From: BM520 sp964474455
Lineage (GTDB): Bacteria > Bacteroidota > Bacteroidia > Bacteroidales > BM520
Direction of reading: 5' to 3'
Assembly: GCA_964474455.1 (NCBI GenBank)
Contig: CAYYSU010000021.1
Span: 1-46,581, forward strand
DNA length: 46,581 nucleotides
In this document: positions 8,498-15,685 of the stretch, piece by piece
Layout: each line of letters opens with the position of its first letter
Position numbering within the stretch: position 1 is the stretch's first letter
Made by a program: the position numbers and the translations under genes
Notes under the pieces: generated by a model
What the model was told of the DNA's origin: nothing
Database searches by the model: none
What the model saw: only the letters and a program-made list of their open reading frames with translations

Positions 8498-8530
8498 CAA
8501 AGGTAGGGAAAACATGTAAGAGATAAACAA
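8498..8530 (-). promoter_or_regulatory. hsdM promoter, Bacteroidota type
   Basis: On the minus strand TTG (8530-8528) is followed after 22 nt by TACCTTTG (8505-8498), a full match to the -7 consensus TAnnTTTG. Transcription would begin about 25-30 nt before the hsdM ATG and could read through hsdM, hsdS and the SIR2-like gene. Confidence 0.55.
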
Positions 8531-8669
8531 CAGATTACATATCAATTTATGGAAGCTAAAGTGTTCAATTATATGTCTCGAATAGAATTCAGAAACGCAA
8601 TTATTTTCCAAAGGAATCTTATTTGCCAGACAGCAAGTGTCATGAATAATAAAGACTTGAAATTTTTAT

Positions 8670-8698
8670 AGGAGTGTTTGTTGGGATACTCCTTTTTA
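8670..8698 (+). other. Hairpin with T-run just upstream of the PepSY-type gene
   Basis: AGGAGT pairs with ACTCCT across a 12-nt loop and is followed by TTTTTAT, so it has the shape of a weak intrinsic terminator. No plus-strand gene precedes it in this window. It lies directly in front of, and partly overlaps, the predicted promoter spacer of the next gene. It could instead be an attenuator or a chance structure. Confidence 0.3.
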
Positions 8699-8706
8699 TA
8701 TTTTTG
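8677..8706 (+). promoter_or_regulatory. Promoter of the PepSY-type gene, nearly leaderless
   Basis: TTTG at 8677-8680 and TATTTTTG at 8699-8706 are separated by 18 nt and fit the Bacteroidota -33/-7 pattern. The ATG at 8711 is only 4 nt past the -7 element, so the transcript would begin at or just inside the start codon. Either the mRNA is leaderless or the true promoter lies elsewhere. Confidence 0.4.
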
Positions 8707-8710
8707 CACT

Positions 8711-9262
8711 ATGAAAATAAGAAAGCTAATAAGAGTAACGCACCGCGATTTGGGTTATTTCTTTTTCGCCATGACAATAATTTATGCGGTGTCAGGAATT
8801 GCCATGAATCATCTCGACGCCTGGGATCCCAAGTATATAGTAAAAACAAAGGATGTATACACTGACATAACCATGAGTGGCAAGGAGACTTCAGAAGAAA
8901 CGGTGATGCACATTGTTGAGTCACTGGGATTAGATGATAAGTACAAGAAACACTATTTTCCCAATGAAAACACCTTGAAGGTTTTTGTCAAAAACGGAAA
9001 TGTTACCATTAATACCACCACAGGAAATGGCGTTGTAGAGACGATAAGGCGGCGTCCCATTTTCAATGAGTTCACATATTTGCACTACGATCCCATAAAA
9101 TACTGGACATGGTTTTCTGATGCCTTTGCTGTAGGATTAATACTTCTTGCTGTGACAGGTCTTTTCATGGTGAAGGGCAAGCATGGCATCACGCGGCGTG
9201 GTTTGATATGGACTTTGGCGGGCATTGCTATTCCTGTTATATTCATCATTTTACTTATGTAA
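8711..9262 (+). CDS. PepSY-associated transmembrane protein
   Basis: A 183-residue inner-membrane protein. It has one N-terminal membrane helix (about 14-33, ending AVSGIAMNHLDAW) and a periplasmic region of about 100 residues resembling a PepSY fold, with VMHIVESLGL then a V-F-V-K-N-G-N-V strand. Two C-terminal helices (about 138-158 and 163-183) finish it. The layout matches the small 'PepSY-associated TM helix' proteins common in Bacteroidota. Larger relatives occur with iron uptake or as reductase-like membrane proteins, but the substrate of this one is unknown. I chose the ATG at 8711 over the upstream in-frame TTG at 8678 because it gives the usual family start, MKIRKLIRVTHRDLGYFF. It ends at a strong terminator shared with rplT. 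Confidence 0.8.
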   Translation: MKIRKLIRVTHRDLGYFFFAMTIIYAVSGIAMNHLDAWDPKYIVKTKDVYTDITMSGKETSEETVMHIVESLGLDDKYKKHYFPNENTLKVFVKNGNVTINTTTGNGVVETIRRRPIFNEFTYLHYDPIKYWTWFSDAFAVGLILLAVTGLFMVKGKHGITRRGLIWTLAGIAIPVIFIILLM

Positions 9263-9274
9263 TACAATTAATTG

Positions 9275-9320
9275 GCATAAAAAAACCTGTAAGGCTTAAG
9301 CTTTACAGGTTTTTTTATGC
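9275..9320. terminator. Strong bidirectional rho-independent terminator
   Basis: AAAAAACCTGTAA and TTACAGGTTTTTT form a long near-perfect stem around a GGCTTAAGC loop region, with A and T runs on both sides. It can end both the plus-strand PepSY-type gene and the minus-strand rplT operon, which converge here. Confidence 0.92.
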
Positions 9321-9349
9321 AGAATCAATCGGTAAATATTACCGGGCGA

Positions 9350-9694
9350 TTACTTAACCGCATCCACGATAGCTTTGAAAGCCTCAGGATTATTCATTGC
9401 CAAATCAGCAAGAGTTTTACGGCTTATTTCTATATTTTTATCGTGCAGTTTACCCATAAATACTGAGTAAGACATTCCGTGTTCGCGAACACCTGCATTA
9501 ATTCTCTGAATCCAGAGAGAGCGAAAATTACGTTTCTTGTTGCGTCTGTCGCGGTAGGCATAAGTTTGGCCTTTTTCCCATGAGTTTTTGGCGACCGTCC
9601 AGACATTTTTTCTTCTTCCGAACTGACCTTTAGTACGGTTCAGTATCTTCTTCCTTCTGTGTCGGGAAGCTACTGCGTTTACTGATCTTGGCAT
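9350..9694 (-). CDS. rplT: 50S ribosomal protein L20
   Basis: A 114-residue basic protein of the usual L20 length. It begins MPRSVNAVASRHRRKKIL and contains the family blocks GRRKNVWTVAKNSWEKG and FRSLWIQRINAG. L20 binds 23S rRNA early in assembly of the large subunit and in several bacteria represses its own operon. It is the last gene of thrS-infC-rpmI-rplT and ends before a strong terminator. The 67-nt gap after rpmI is long enough for a control element, but none is recognisable. Confidence 0.98.
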   Translation of the reverse strand: MPRSVNAVASRHRRKKILNRTKGQFGRRKNVWTVAKNSWEKGQTYAYRDRRNKKRNFRSLWIQRINAGVREHGMSYSVFMGKLHDKNIEISRKTLADLAMNNPEAFKAIVDAVK

Positions 9695-9761
9695 GTTTTT
9701 AATTTTTTTACTTCAGCGATTCCATGAATTCTTAAAAGCTGACAGTAAGTTTAACATTTGT

Positions 9762-9956
9762 TTACTTGCAAAGCATTTCCTTTACATTCGCTTCATCTGC
9801 TTTGTCAACGATAGAGAAATAAGTAAGATTACGTTTTCTCTTTTTTGACTTTTTCGTCAGGATGTGGCTCTTGTATGCATGCTTTCGCTTCAATTTTCCG
9901 GTGCCAGTAAACGAAAAACGTTTTTTAGCACTGGCTTTACTTTTCATTTTCGGCAT
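9762..9956 (-). CDS. rpmI: 50S ribosomal protein L35
   Basis: A 64-residue, strongly basic protein with the L35 start MPKMKSKASAKKRF and the block KRKHAYKSHILTKKSKKRKR. It is a structural component of the large ribosomal subunit. It lies 33 nt after infC and 67 nt before rplT in the conserved operon. Length and start agree with the family. Confidence 0.98.
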   Translation of the reverse strand: MPKMKSKASAKKRFSFTGTGKLKRKHAYKSHILTKKSKKRKRNLTYFSIVDKADEANVKEMLCK

Positions 9957-9989
9957 TGATACAATTTTTAACCGTTAATAATATAATTA

Positions 9990-10550
9990 TTACTTTTTAG
10001 AAACTTTAGGAGCAATGATCATGATCATTCGTTTTCCTTCGAGCTTAGGCATTCTTTCAACCTTGCCATAATCGGCAAGCTCTTTGGCAAACTTCAGCAG
10101 GATGATCTCTCCTTTATCTTTATAGATTATAGAGCGGCCTTTAAAGAACACGTCAACTTTCACTTTTGCTCCTTCCTCCAGGAAACTGATAGCATGTTTT
10201 AGTTTAAAGTTGAAATCGTGATCATCGGTATTGGGTCCCATTCGAATCTCCTTAACTACTACTTTGGCTGTTTTTGCCTTTATCTCTTTTTGCTTCTTCT
10301 TTTGTTCGTAAAGAAACTTTTTGTAGTCAATAATTTTACAAACGGGTGGGTTTGCGTTGGGTGAGATCTCCACAAGATCCAGTTCTTGACTTTCAGCAAG
10401 AGCAAGAGCATCGCGAAGGTTCATAATCCCAGGTTCCACATTCTCCCCTACTATCCGGATAACCGGTGCAGTAATTAATTGATTAATCCTGTGTGGATTT
10501 TCTATTTTCCTGGGGGGACGTCTGTTCCCGCTGCCTCGATAATGTGCTAT
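9990..10550 (-). CDS. infC: Translation initiation factor IF-3, predicted AUA start
   Basis: IF-3 binds the 30S subunit, prevents premature 50S joining and rejects non-standard start codons. The C-terminal domain is clear: SPNANPPVCKIIDYKKF, EIRMGPNTDDHDFNFKLKHA and MPKLEGKRMIMIIAPK. The first canonical start, GTG at 10439, would give only 149 aa and cut off the conserved N-terminal block, including ENPHRINQLITAPVIRIVGE. That block is open in frame upstream, but the open stretch contains no ATG, GTG or TTG in the right place. The reading frame matches relatives from an ATA codon (10550-10548) followed by AHYRGSGNRRPPRK. AGGAG (10563-10559) lies 8 nt before it, an ideal distance. I therefore annotate 186 aa with an AUA start, parallel to the AUU start of Escherichia coli infC. 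Confidence 0.88.
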   Translation of the reverse strand: MAHYRGSGNRRPPRKIENPHRINQLITAPVIRIVGENVEPGIMNLRDALALAESQELDLVEISPNANPPVCKIIDYKKFLYEQKKKQKEIKAKTAKVVVKEIRMGPNTDDHDFNFKLKHAISFLEEGAKVKVDVFFKGRSIIYKDKGEIILLKFAKELADYGKVERMPKLEGKRMIMIIAPKVSKK

Positions 10551-10563
10551 AACGTAATCTCCT
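10548..10563 (-). promoter_or_regulatory. infC: infC ribosome binding site and AUA start
   Basis: AGGAG (10563-10559), an 8-nt spacer and ATA (10550-10548) form the initiation region. Strong Shine-Dalgarno matches are uncommon in Bacteroidota, so this one, aimed at a near-cognate codon, is informative. IF-3 discriminates against such codons, which would give negative feedback on its own synthesis. Confidence 0.7.
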
Positions 10564-10593
10564 ATCTTTAATTAAACATATTTATGGTAAGAC

Positions 10594-12531
10594 TTAAACC
10601 TTTAACATCTGATTAATGGTTTCATTTACCAACTCAACAAATGCTTCAGCCTTCATGCTACCTAAGTCGCCTTCTCCATGTTTCCTTACGGAGACAAGGC
10701 CTTCAGCTTCTTCTTTTTCACCAACGATGAGCATAAAAGGTATTTTCTTCAATTCCGCATCACGGATTTTTCTACCTGTTTTCTCTGCCCGCCAGTCAAT
10801 TTGGGCGCGAATATCTGAATTATTTAGCAAAAATAAAAGTTTTTCTGCATAATCATTGTATTTTTCACTGATTGGCAGGATAATAGCCTGCTCCGGTGTG
10901 AGCCAAAGGGGGAAATTACCGGCACAATGCTCTATAAGTACTGCAACAAATCGCTCCATAGAGCCAAATGGTGCTCTGTGAATCATAACCGGACGATGCT
11001 TCTCATTGTCGCTTCCGTTGTATTCCAACTCGAAACGCTCCGGAAGGTTGTAATCGACCTGAATGGTGCCAAGCTGCCACTTTCTGCCAATGGCATCGCG
11101 AACCATAAAGTCCATCTTGGGCCCGTAGAATGCAGCTTCACCATATTCAACAACAGTCTCCAGGTCACGCTCCTTAGCAACCTCCAGGATAGCACTCTCT
11201 GCTTTCTCCCAATTTTCATCCGATCCAATATACTTCTCGGGGTTGTTGGGATCACGGAGTGAGATCTGAGTAATATAGTCTTTAAAATCCAGCGCTTTGA
11301 AAATCGTGCTTACGATATCCATAACACTCTTAAACTCATCTTTTACCTGATCCGGAGTACAGAAGATATGTGCATCATCCTGCGTGAACCCGCGCACCCT
11401 TGTTAAACCATGAAGCTCGCCACTTTGTTCGTAGCGGTAAACGGTGCCGAATTCAGCATAGCGAATTGGTAACTCTTTATATGAATGAGGCTTCGCAGCA
11501 TATATCTCGCAGTGGTGCGGGCAGTTCATGGGCTTCAGGAAGTACTCCTCCCCCTCTACCGGAGTGGTAATTGGGTGGAAGCTATCTTCACCGTACTTCT
11601 GGTAGTGTCCTGACATTTTGTAAAGCTCCACATTTCCAATATGCGGAGTTATAACCTGCTGGTAACCTGCTTTACGCTGCACATCTTTTAGGAATGTCTC
11701 CAGACGTGAACGCAGCTCGGCACCTTTTGGCAACCACAACGGCAGGCCAATACCAACGCGCTGTGAGAAAGTGAATATCTCCAACTCTTTACCAAGCTTA
11801 CGGTGATCACGCTTTTTCGCCTCTTCCAGTATCTCCAGGTATTCGGTAAGCTCTTTCTTCTTGGGGAAAGTAACACCATAGATACGTGTAAGTTGTTTGC
11901 GTTTTTCATCGCCTCTCCAATACGCTCCTGCAATACTCAGAAGTTTAATGGCCTTTATACTCCCAGTGTGTGGAAGGTGTGGCCCGCGACAAAGGTCTGT
12001 GAATGAGCCACTCTCGTAGAAAGTAATCTCACCATCCTCAAGTTCGTTGATGAGCTCGAGTTTATACTCGTCACCTTTATGAGTAAAAAATTCTATCGCT
12101 TCCTGCTTTGAGATCTGCCTACGGGTAAAAACCTGTTTCTCTTTGGCAATCTCCTGCATCTTTTTTTCGATAGCAGGAAGATCGGAATCAGAAATACTAT
12201 ATTTACCAAAGTCTATATCATAATAAAAGCCATTTTCAATATCAGGGCCGATTCCAAATTTCACACCGGGATAGAGAATCTCAACAGCTTCTGCCATAAG
12301 GTGCGCAGATGAGTGCCACATGGTTGCTTTACCCTCCTGGTCGTTCCACGTAAAAAGCTGAACGGTTGAATCCTCGTTAATTGGAATTAATGCATCCTGT
12401 ACCTGTCCGTTAACTTTCGCAGACAGCACGTTTCTGGCAAGTCCTTCGGAAATACTCATTGCTATATCCATTGCGGAAACACCGGATTCGTATTCTCTCA
12501 CCGAACCATCGGGTAATGTAATGTTAATCAT
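10594..12531 (-). CDS. thrS: Threonine--tRNA ligase
   Basis: A class II aminoacyl-tRNA synthetase of 645 aa, the normal full length. It has an N-terminal TGS domain (about 1-62) and an editing domain with HSSAH (73-77). The catalytic core includes the zinc-site segment MNCPHHCEIY and motif 2 (GLTRVRGFTQDDAHIF). The C-terminal anticodon-binding domain contains AEKTGRKIRDAELKKIPFMLIVGEKE. It heads the operon and is followed after 43 nt by infC. A TAnnTTTG element lies 28 nt upstream of the ATG. No T-box or other leader riboswitch is visible in the 128-nt upstream gap. Confidence 0.98.
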   Translation of the reverse strand: MINITLPDGSVREYESGVSAMDIAMSISEGLARNVLSAKVNGQVQDALIPINEDSTVQLFTWNDQEGKATMWHSSAHLMAEAVEILYPGVKFGIGPDIENGFYYDIDFGKYSISDSDLPAIEKKMQEIAKEKQVFTRRQISKQEAIEFFTHKGDEYKLELINELEDGEITFYESGSFTDLCRGPHLPHTGSIKAIKLLSIAGAYWRGDEKRKQLTRIYGVTFPKKKELTEYLEILEEAKKRDHRKLGKELEIFTFSQRVGIGLPLWLPKGAELRSRLETFLKDVQRKAGYQQVITPHIGNVELYKMSGHYQKYGEDSFHPITTPVEGEEYFLKPMNCPHHCEIYAAKPHSYKELPIRYAEFGTVYRYEQSGELHGLTRVRGFTQDDAHIFCTPDQVKDEFKSVMDIVSTIFKALDFKDYITQISLRDPNNPEKYIGSDENWEKAESAILEVAKERDLETVVEYGEAAFYGPKMDFMVRDAIGRKWQLGTIQVDYNLPERFELEYNGSDNEKHRPVMIHRAPFGSMERFVAVLIEHCAGNFPLWLTPEQAIILPISEKYNDYAEKLLFLLNNSDIRAQIDWRAEKTGRKIRDAELKKIPFMLIVGEKEEAEGLVSVRKHGEGDLGSMKAEAFVELVNETINQMLKV

Positions 12532-12559
12532 ATTGATCTGTTTTATATAAAACTGGCTG

Positions 12560-12567
12560 CAAATTTA
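12560..12567 (-). promoter_or_regulatory. -7 element of the thrS operon promoter
   Basis: The minus strand reads TAAATTTG (12567-12560), an exact TAnnTTTG match 28 nt before the thrS ATG. No TTTG was found at the usual -33 spacing, so the call rests on the -7 box and position only. Confidence 0.4.
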
Positions 12568-12659
12568 ACTTAATCAACGTAAAAGAAAAAGAGATTATGC
12601 CTGTTTAGGGCATTTAGATAGAATTTTAATGCGGTTTTATTGTGTTTTACTAACAACAG

Positions 12660-14609
12660 CTACAAAATGACAAACTCAGTACGGCGATTACTCGCCCGTC
12701 CTTCTTCAGTTTCATTGGAATCCACCGGCTTACTGCTGCCCAGGCCTTTAAACGATAGTCGTGAAGCAGTAATTCCCATTGCCACAAGCTTATCATAAAC
12801 TGCTTTTGCCCTGTTTTCGGATAACGCCAGGTTATAATAATCTCCACCCGTATCATCCGTATGTCCTATTATCTCCATTCCTACATCCGGGTTATCATTA
12901 AGGATTTTGAAAATCATACGTATCTCGGGTAACGATTCATTTTTAAGAGCATACTGATCAGTATCGAAGAAGATATTTCTTGTTGTAAAAGAGTCGCCTT
13001 TTTTAACCAACACCAACGGCACATCCTTTTTAACAGGATCCATGCTGGTAGTGTTGTCTTTTAGGAAGAAGCGTTCGGAAAAATACATATATCCCTCTTT
13101 GCTGGCAGAGAGAATATAATCGCAGCCACCGGGCAGACAGACAAGGAACTCTCCGGTTTGGGGGTCGGAAAAAGAAGATATACGTTCCACATCGGTCTCC
13201 ATCTCCGTAAGCACAAAATCTGCCCTCAGAGGTTCACCTGTTTCAGCATCAAACACTTTTCCTCTTAAATAGGTTACTGATTCCGGTCGAACCTCCTCAT
13301 ATAGATTAAAGGCATAAACATCATAACGACCTTCTCCTCCCAGTTTATCAGATGAAAAATATGCCAGTTTTCCTTCCGGTCCCACCAGTAGCGTCATCTC
13401 ATCTGCCCAGGTATTAATCGGGTAGCCAAGATTCTGCGGTTTACTCCATGTGGTATCGTTGATTTTACGTGTCACAAAGAAATCCTTTCCTCCCATCCCT
13501 AAATGTCCGTCAGAAGAGAAGTAGAGGGTTTTGCCATCAGGGTGAATAAAAGGCGCCATTTCGCTTCCTGAAGTATTAATAACATCGCCCATATTAACGG
13601 GTTTCGTTAAAGTTCCATCGTCAGAAATCGTTGTAAACCAGATATCGGTAAACCCCATCCCTCCTTCTCTGTTACTGGCGAAGAAGATCGTCTTCCCATC
13701 CGAGGATACAGAGGGCTGGGACTCCCATGCCTTAGTGTTAACCATAGTTCCCAGATTATACGCCTCACTCCAGTTGCCACCCTCTCGTTTGCTAAAATAT
13801 AGGTCGCAGCGACCATTATTATCAGGGCGATCACATCCTGCAAAGATAATATAGCGCCCATCGGGGGATAGTGTCAATGCACCTTCGTTGCCAGGAGTGT
13901 TTATGGGAGGCCCTAAATTAACAGCTTTTTGCCAACCGCTACTATCTTTATACGAGATATAGAAATCCTCTGTCTCCCTGGTGCCATACTCTGCATTATG
14001 ATAGGATGGTGGTGCCTTAACAGTCAAAATAAGAGAGCTGTTATCCACGCTCACCGCATTAATAAAATCATCATAAGGAGAGTTAACATTGGATCCCAAA
14101 TTATAAGGATCAAAAGGAACAGGGTTTTCGATAGCATTTAGGGCAAATGCTATTCTTTCTTTCATCCGTTCAAGAAATTTTTTTGTCTCTCCAACGGCCT
14201 TTCCGGCCATTTCATACTGCCGGAAATGCTCCCCGGCGTCAGCATACATTCCAATACTCAATTCAGCTTTTGCCAACGCCATTAAAAGATCTTTAGGATA
14301 ATCCTGGGAACTTTTCAATGCGCGATGATAAGCATCTATGGCACGATATTTATCACCATTATTGAGATAGATATCTCCCATCATCTGCCATGCTTCAAAA
14401 TAAAGAGTATCCTCCTCCACAGTCTTAAACAAATAGTTTAAAGCTTCGCTATATTTATACTGATTTACAGCACTATTAGCTTGCTCAAAATATCGACGTG
14501 CCTTCCTGCTTTGAGTATATGCTGATGCAGATAAAAAAAGAAGAAGCATAAGGATTGTGGAAATTTTCAACGTACTCTTTATGCTTCTTTTGTTAGTTAT
14601 TATAATCAC
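12660..14609 (-). CDS. PorE-like OmpA-family envelope protein
   Basis: A 649-residue exported protein with four modules in the order of Porphyromonas gingivalis PorE, a type IX secretion accessory protein. A signal peptide ends near SAYTQ. It is followed by TPR repeats (about 36-150), a PD40/WD40-type beta-propeller (about 170-430, repeated 'SPDGRYIIFAG' and 'SSDGKTIFFAS' blades) and a carboxypeptidase-regulatory-like domain (about 443-525, RGKVFDAETGEPL). Last is an OmpA peptidoglycan-binding domain (about 541-649, FFDTDQY, GHTDDTG, LSENRAKAVYDKL). It would anchor a periplasmic or outer-membrane assembly to the cell wall. The annotated start is GTG at 14609; an in-frame TTG at 14570 (MKISTILMLLLFL) is a plausible alternative. 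Many Bacteroidota carry several such paralogues, so orthology to PorE is not certain. Confidence 0.82.
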   Translation of the reverse strand: MIIITNKRSIKSTLKISTILMLLLFLSASAYTQSRKARRYFEQANSAVNQYKYSEALNYLFKTVEEDTLYFEAWQMMGDIYLNNGDKYRAIDAYHRALKSSQDYPKDLLMALAKAELSIGMYADAGEHFRQYEMAGKAVGETKKFLERMKERIAFALNAIENPVPFDPYNLGSNVNSPYDDFINAVSVDNSSLILTVKAPPSYHNAEYGTRETEDFYISYKDSSGWQKAVNLGPPINTPGNEGALTLSPDGRYIIFAGCDRPDNNGRCDLYFSKREGGNWSEAYNLGTMVNTKAWESQPSVSSDGKTIFFASNREGGMGFTDIWFTTISDDGTLTKPVNMGDVINTSGSEMAPFIHPDGKTLYFSSDGHLGMGGKDFFVTRKINDTTWSKPQNLGYPINTWADEMTLLVGPEGKLAYFSSDKLGGEGRYDVYAFNLYEEVRPESVTYLRGKVFDAETGEPLRADFVLTEMETDVERISSFSDPQTGEFLVCLPGGCDYILSASKEGYMYFSERFFLKDNTTSMDPVKKDVPLVLVKKGDSFTTRNIFFDTDQYALKNESLPEIRMIFKILNDNPDVGMEIIGHTDDTGGDYYNLALSENRAKAVYDKLVAMGITASRLSFKGLGSSKPVDSNETEEGRASNRRTEFVIL

Positions 14610-14755
14610 CTATTTTAAATATCTTAATCTATCATTTAAACGTCATTTGAGCGTAATATTGTATTTTAGAGTTGTTGTTACGCACAAAACGAAAAGAAGT
14701 TTAGCTGCTATTAAGTAAAAACTAATAACTGTGGCAATGCTGTTGTCATCATCAG

Positions 14756-15631
14756 TTAAACCTCTTTACGATAAGCCTTCATGGTATTCACCAACAGTCC
14801 TGTGATGGTCATGGGTCCTACTCCACCGGGCACAGGCGTTATCCATGAAGCTTTTTTTGAAACATCATCAAAATCCACATCACCGATAAGACGGAATCCG
14901 GATTTTGTTTTTTCCGAAGGGATACGATGTATTCCCACGTCAATAATTACTACGCCGTCTTTAACCATATCAGCTTTAAGGTAATGTGGTTGACCGAACG
15001 CCGCAACAATAATATCGGCCTCAGAGGTTATCTTTTCTATATTCCTGGAACGGCTGTGCACTGTCGTTACAGTGCAGTTTCCGGGTTCAGCTTTACGGGA
15101 GAGCAGAATACTCATGGGGGTACCCACGATGTTAGATCTTCCGAGGACAGCACATGTTTTACCTGAAGTATCAATATTATGGTGTTCTAGAAGCATCAGT
15201 ATCCCAAAAGGAGTTGCAGGCAGATACGTTGGCAGCCCGGAAACCATTTTTCCCACATTCTCAGGATGAAATCCATCCACATCCTTTGCCGGATTAACAG
15301 CCTGAATAACAACATCTGTATTAATGTGTTCCGGTAACGGCAACTGCACTATTACACCATCAATGTCTTCATCCTGATTGATAAAATCAATTACACCCAA
15401 AAGTTCATCCTGTGTGGTCTCTTCCGGTAGTCGATAAAGAGTGGATGTTATACCCACCTTTTGGCATGATTTCTCTTTACTGGCGACATAAGTCTGGCTT
15501 GCAGGATCATCTCCTACTAATATTGCTGCCAGATGCGGAGCGCGTTCTCCGGCATCAATAATTTCAGCTATCTCTTTTTTTAATCTATCACGAATGGCAT
15601 TGGAAGCCTCTTTTCCATCTAAAATTTTCAT
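14756..15631 (-). CDS. folD: Bifunctional methylene-tetrahydrofolate dehydrogenase/cyclohydrolase
   Basis: A 291-aa cytosolic enzyme of one-carbon metabolism that interconverts 5,10-methylene-THF and 10-formyl-THF with NADP. The active-site YxxxK is Y48-V-A-S-K52. QLPLPEH (about 97) and the dinucleotide loop GRSNIVGTP (about 165) are present, and the C-terminal PVPGGVGPMT closes the active site. The length is normal. It starts 54 nt after ffh on the same strand, so co-transcription with ffh is possible. Confidence 0.97.
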   Translation of the reverse strand: MKILDGKEASNAIRDRLKKEIAEIIDAGERAPHLAAILVGDDPASQTYVASKEKSCQKVGITSTLYRLPEETTQDELLGVIDFINQDEDIDGVIVQLPLPEHINTDVVIQAVNPAKDVDGFHPENVGKMVSGLPTYLPATPFGILMLLEHHNIDTSGKTCAVLGRSNIVGTPMSILLSRKAEPGNCTVTTVHSRSRNIEKITSEADIIVAAFGQPHYLKADMVKDGVVIIDVGIHRIPSEKTKSGFRLIGDVDFDDVSKKASWITPVPGGVGPMTITGLLVNTMKAYRKEV

Positions 15632-15685
15632 GTTTTTTATTTTAATATGATGAACAACCTATTATATGCTAAAGTTCATTTCTTG

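Noticed and set aside
9990..10439. GTG start for infC
   Set aside because: It removes the conserved N-terminal IF-3 block that is open in frame upstream and preceded by AGGAG.
12532..12659. T-box or threonine leader before thrS
   Set aside because: No stem-loop set, T-box sequence or leader peptide with Thr codons is visible in this short gap.
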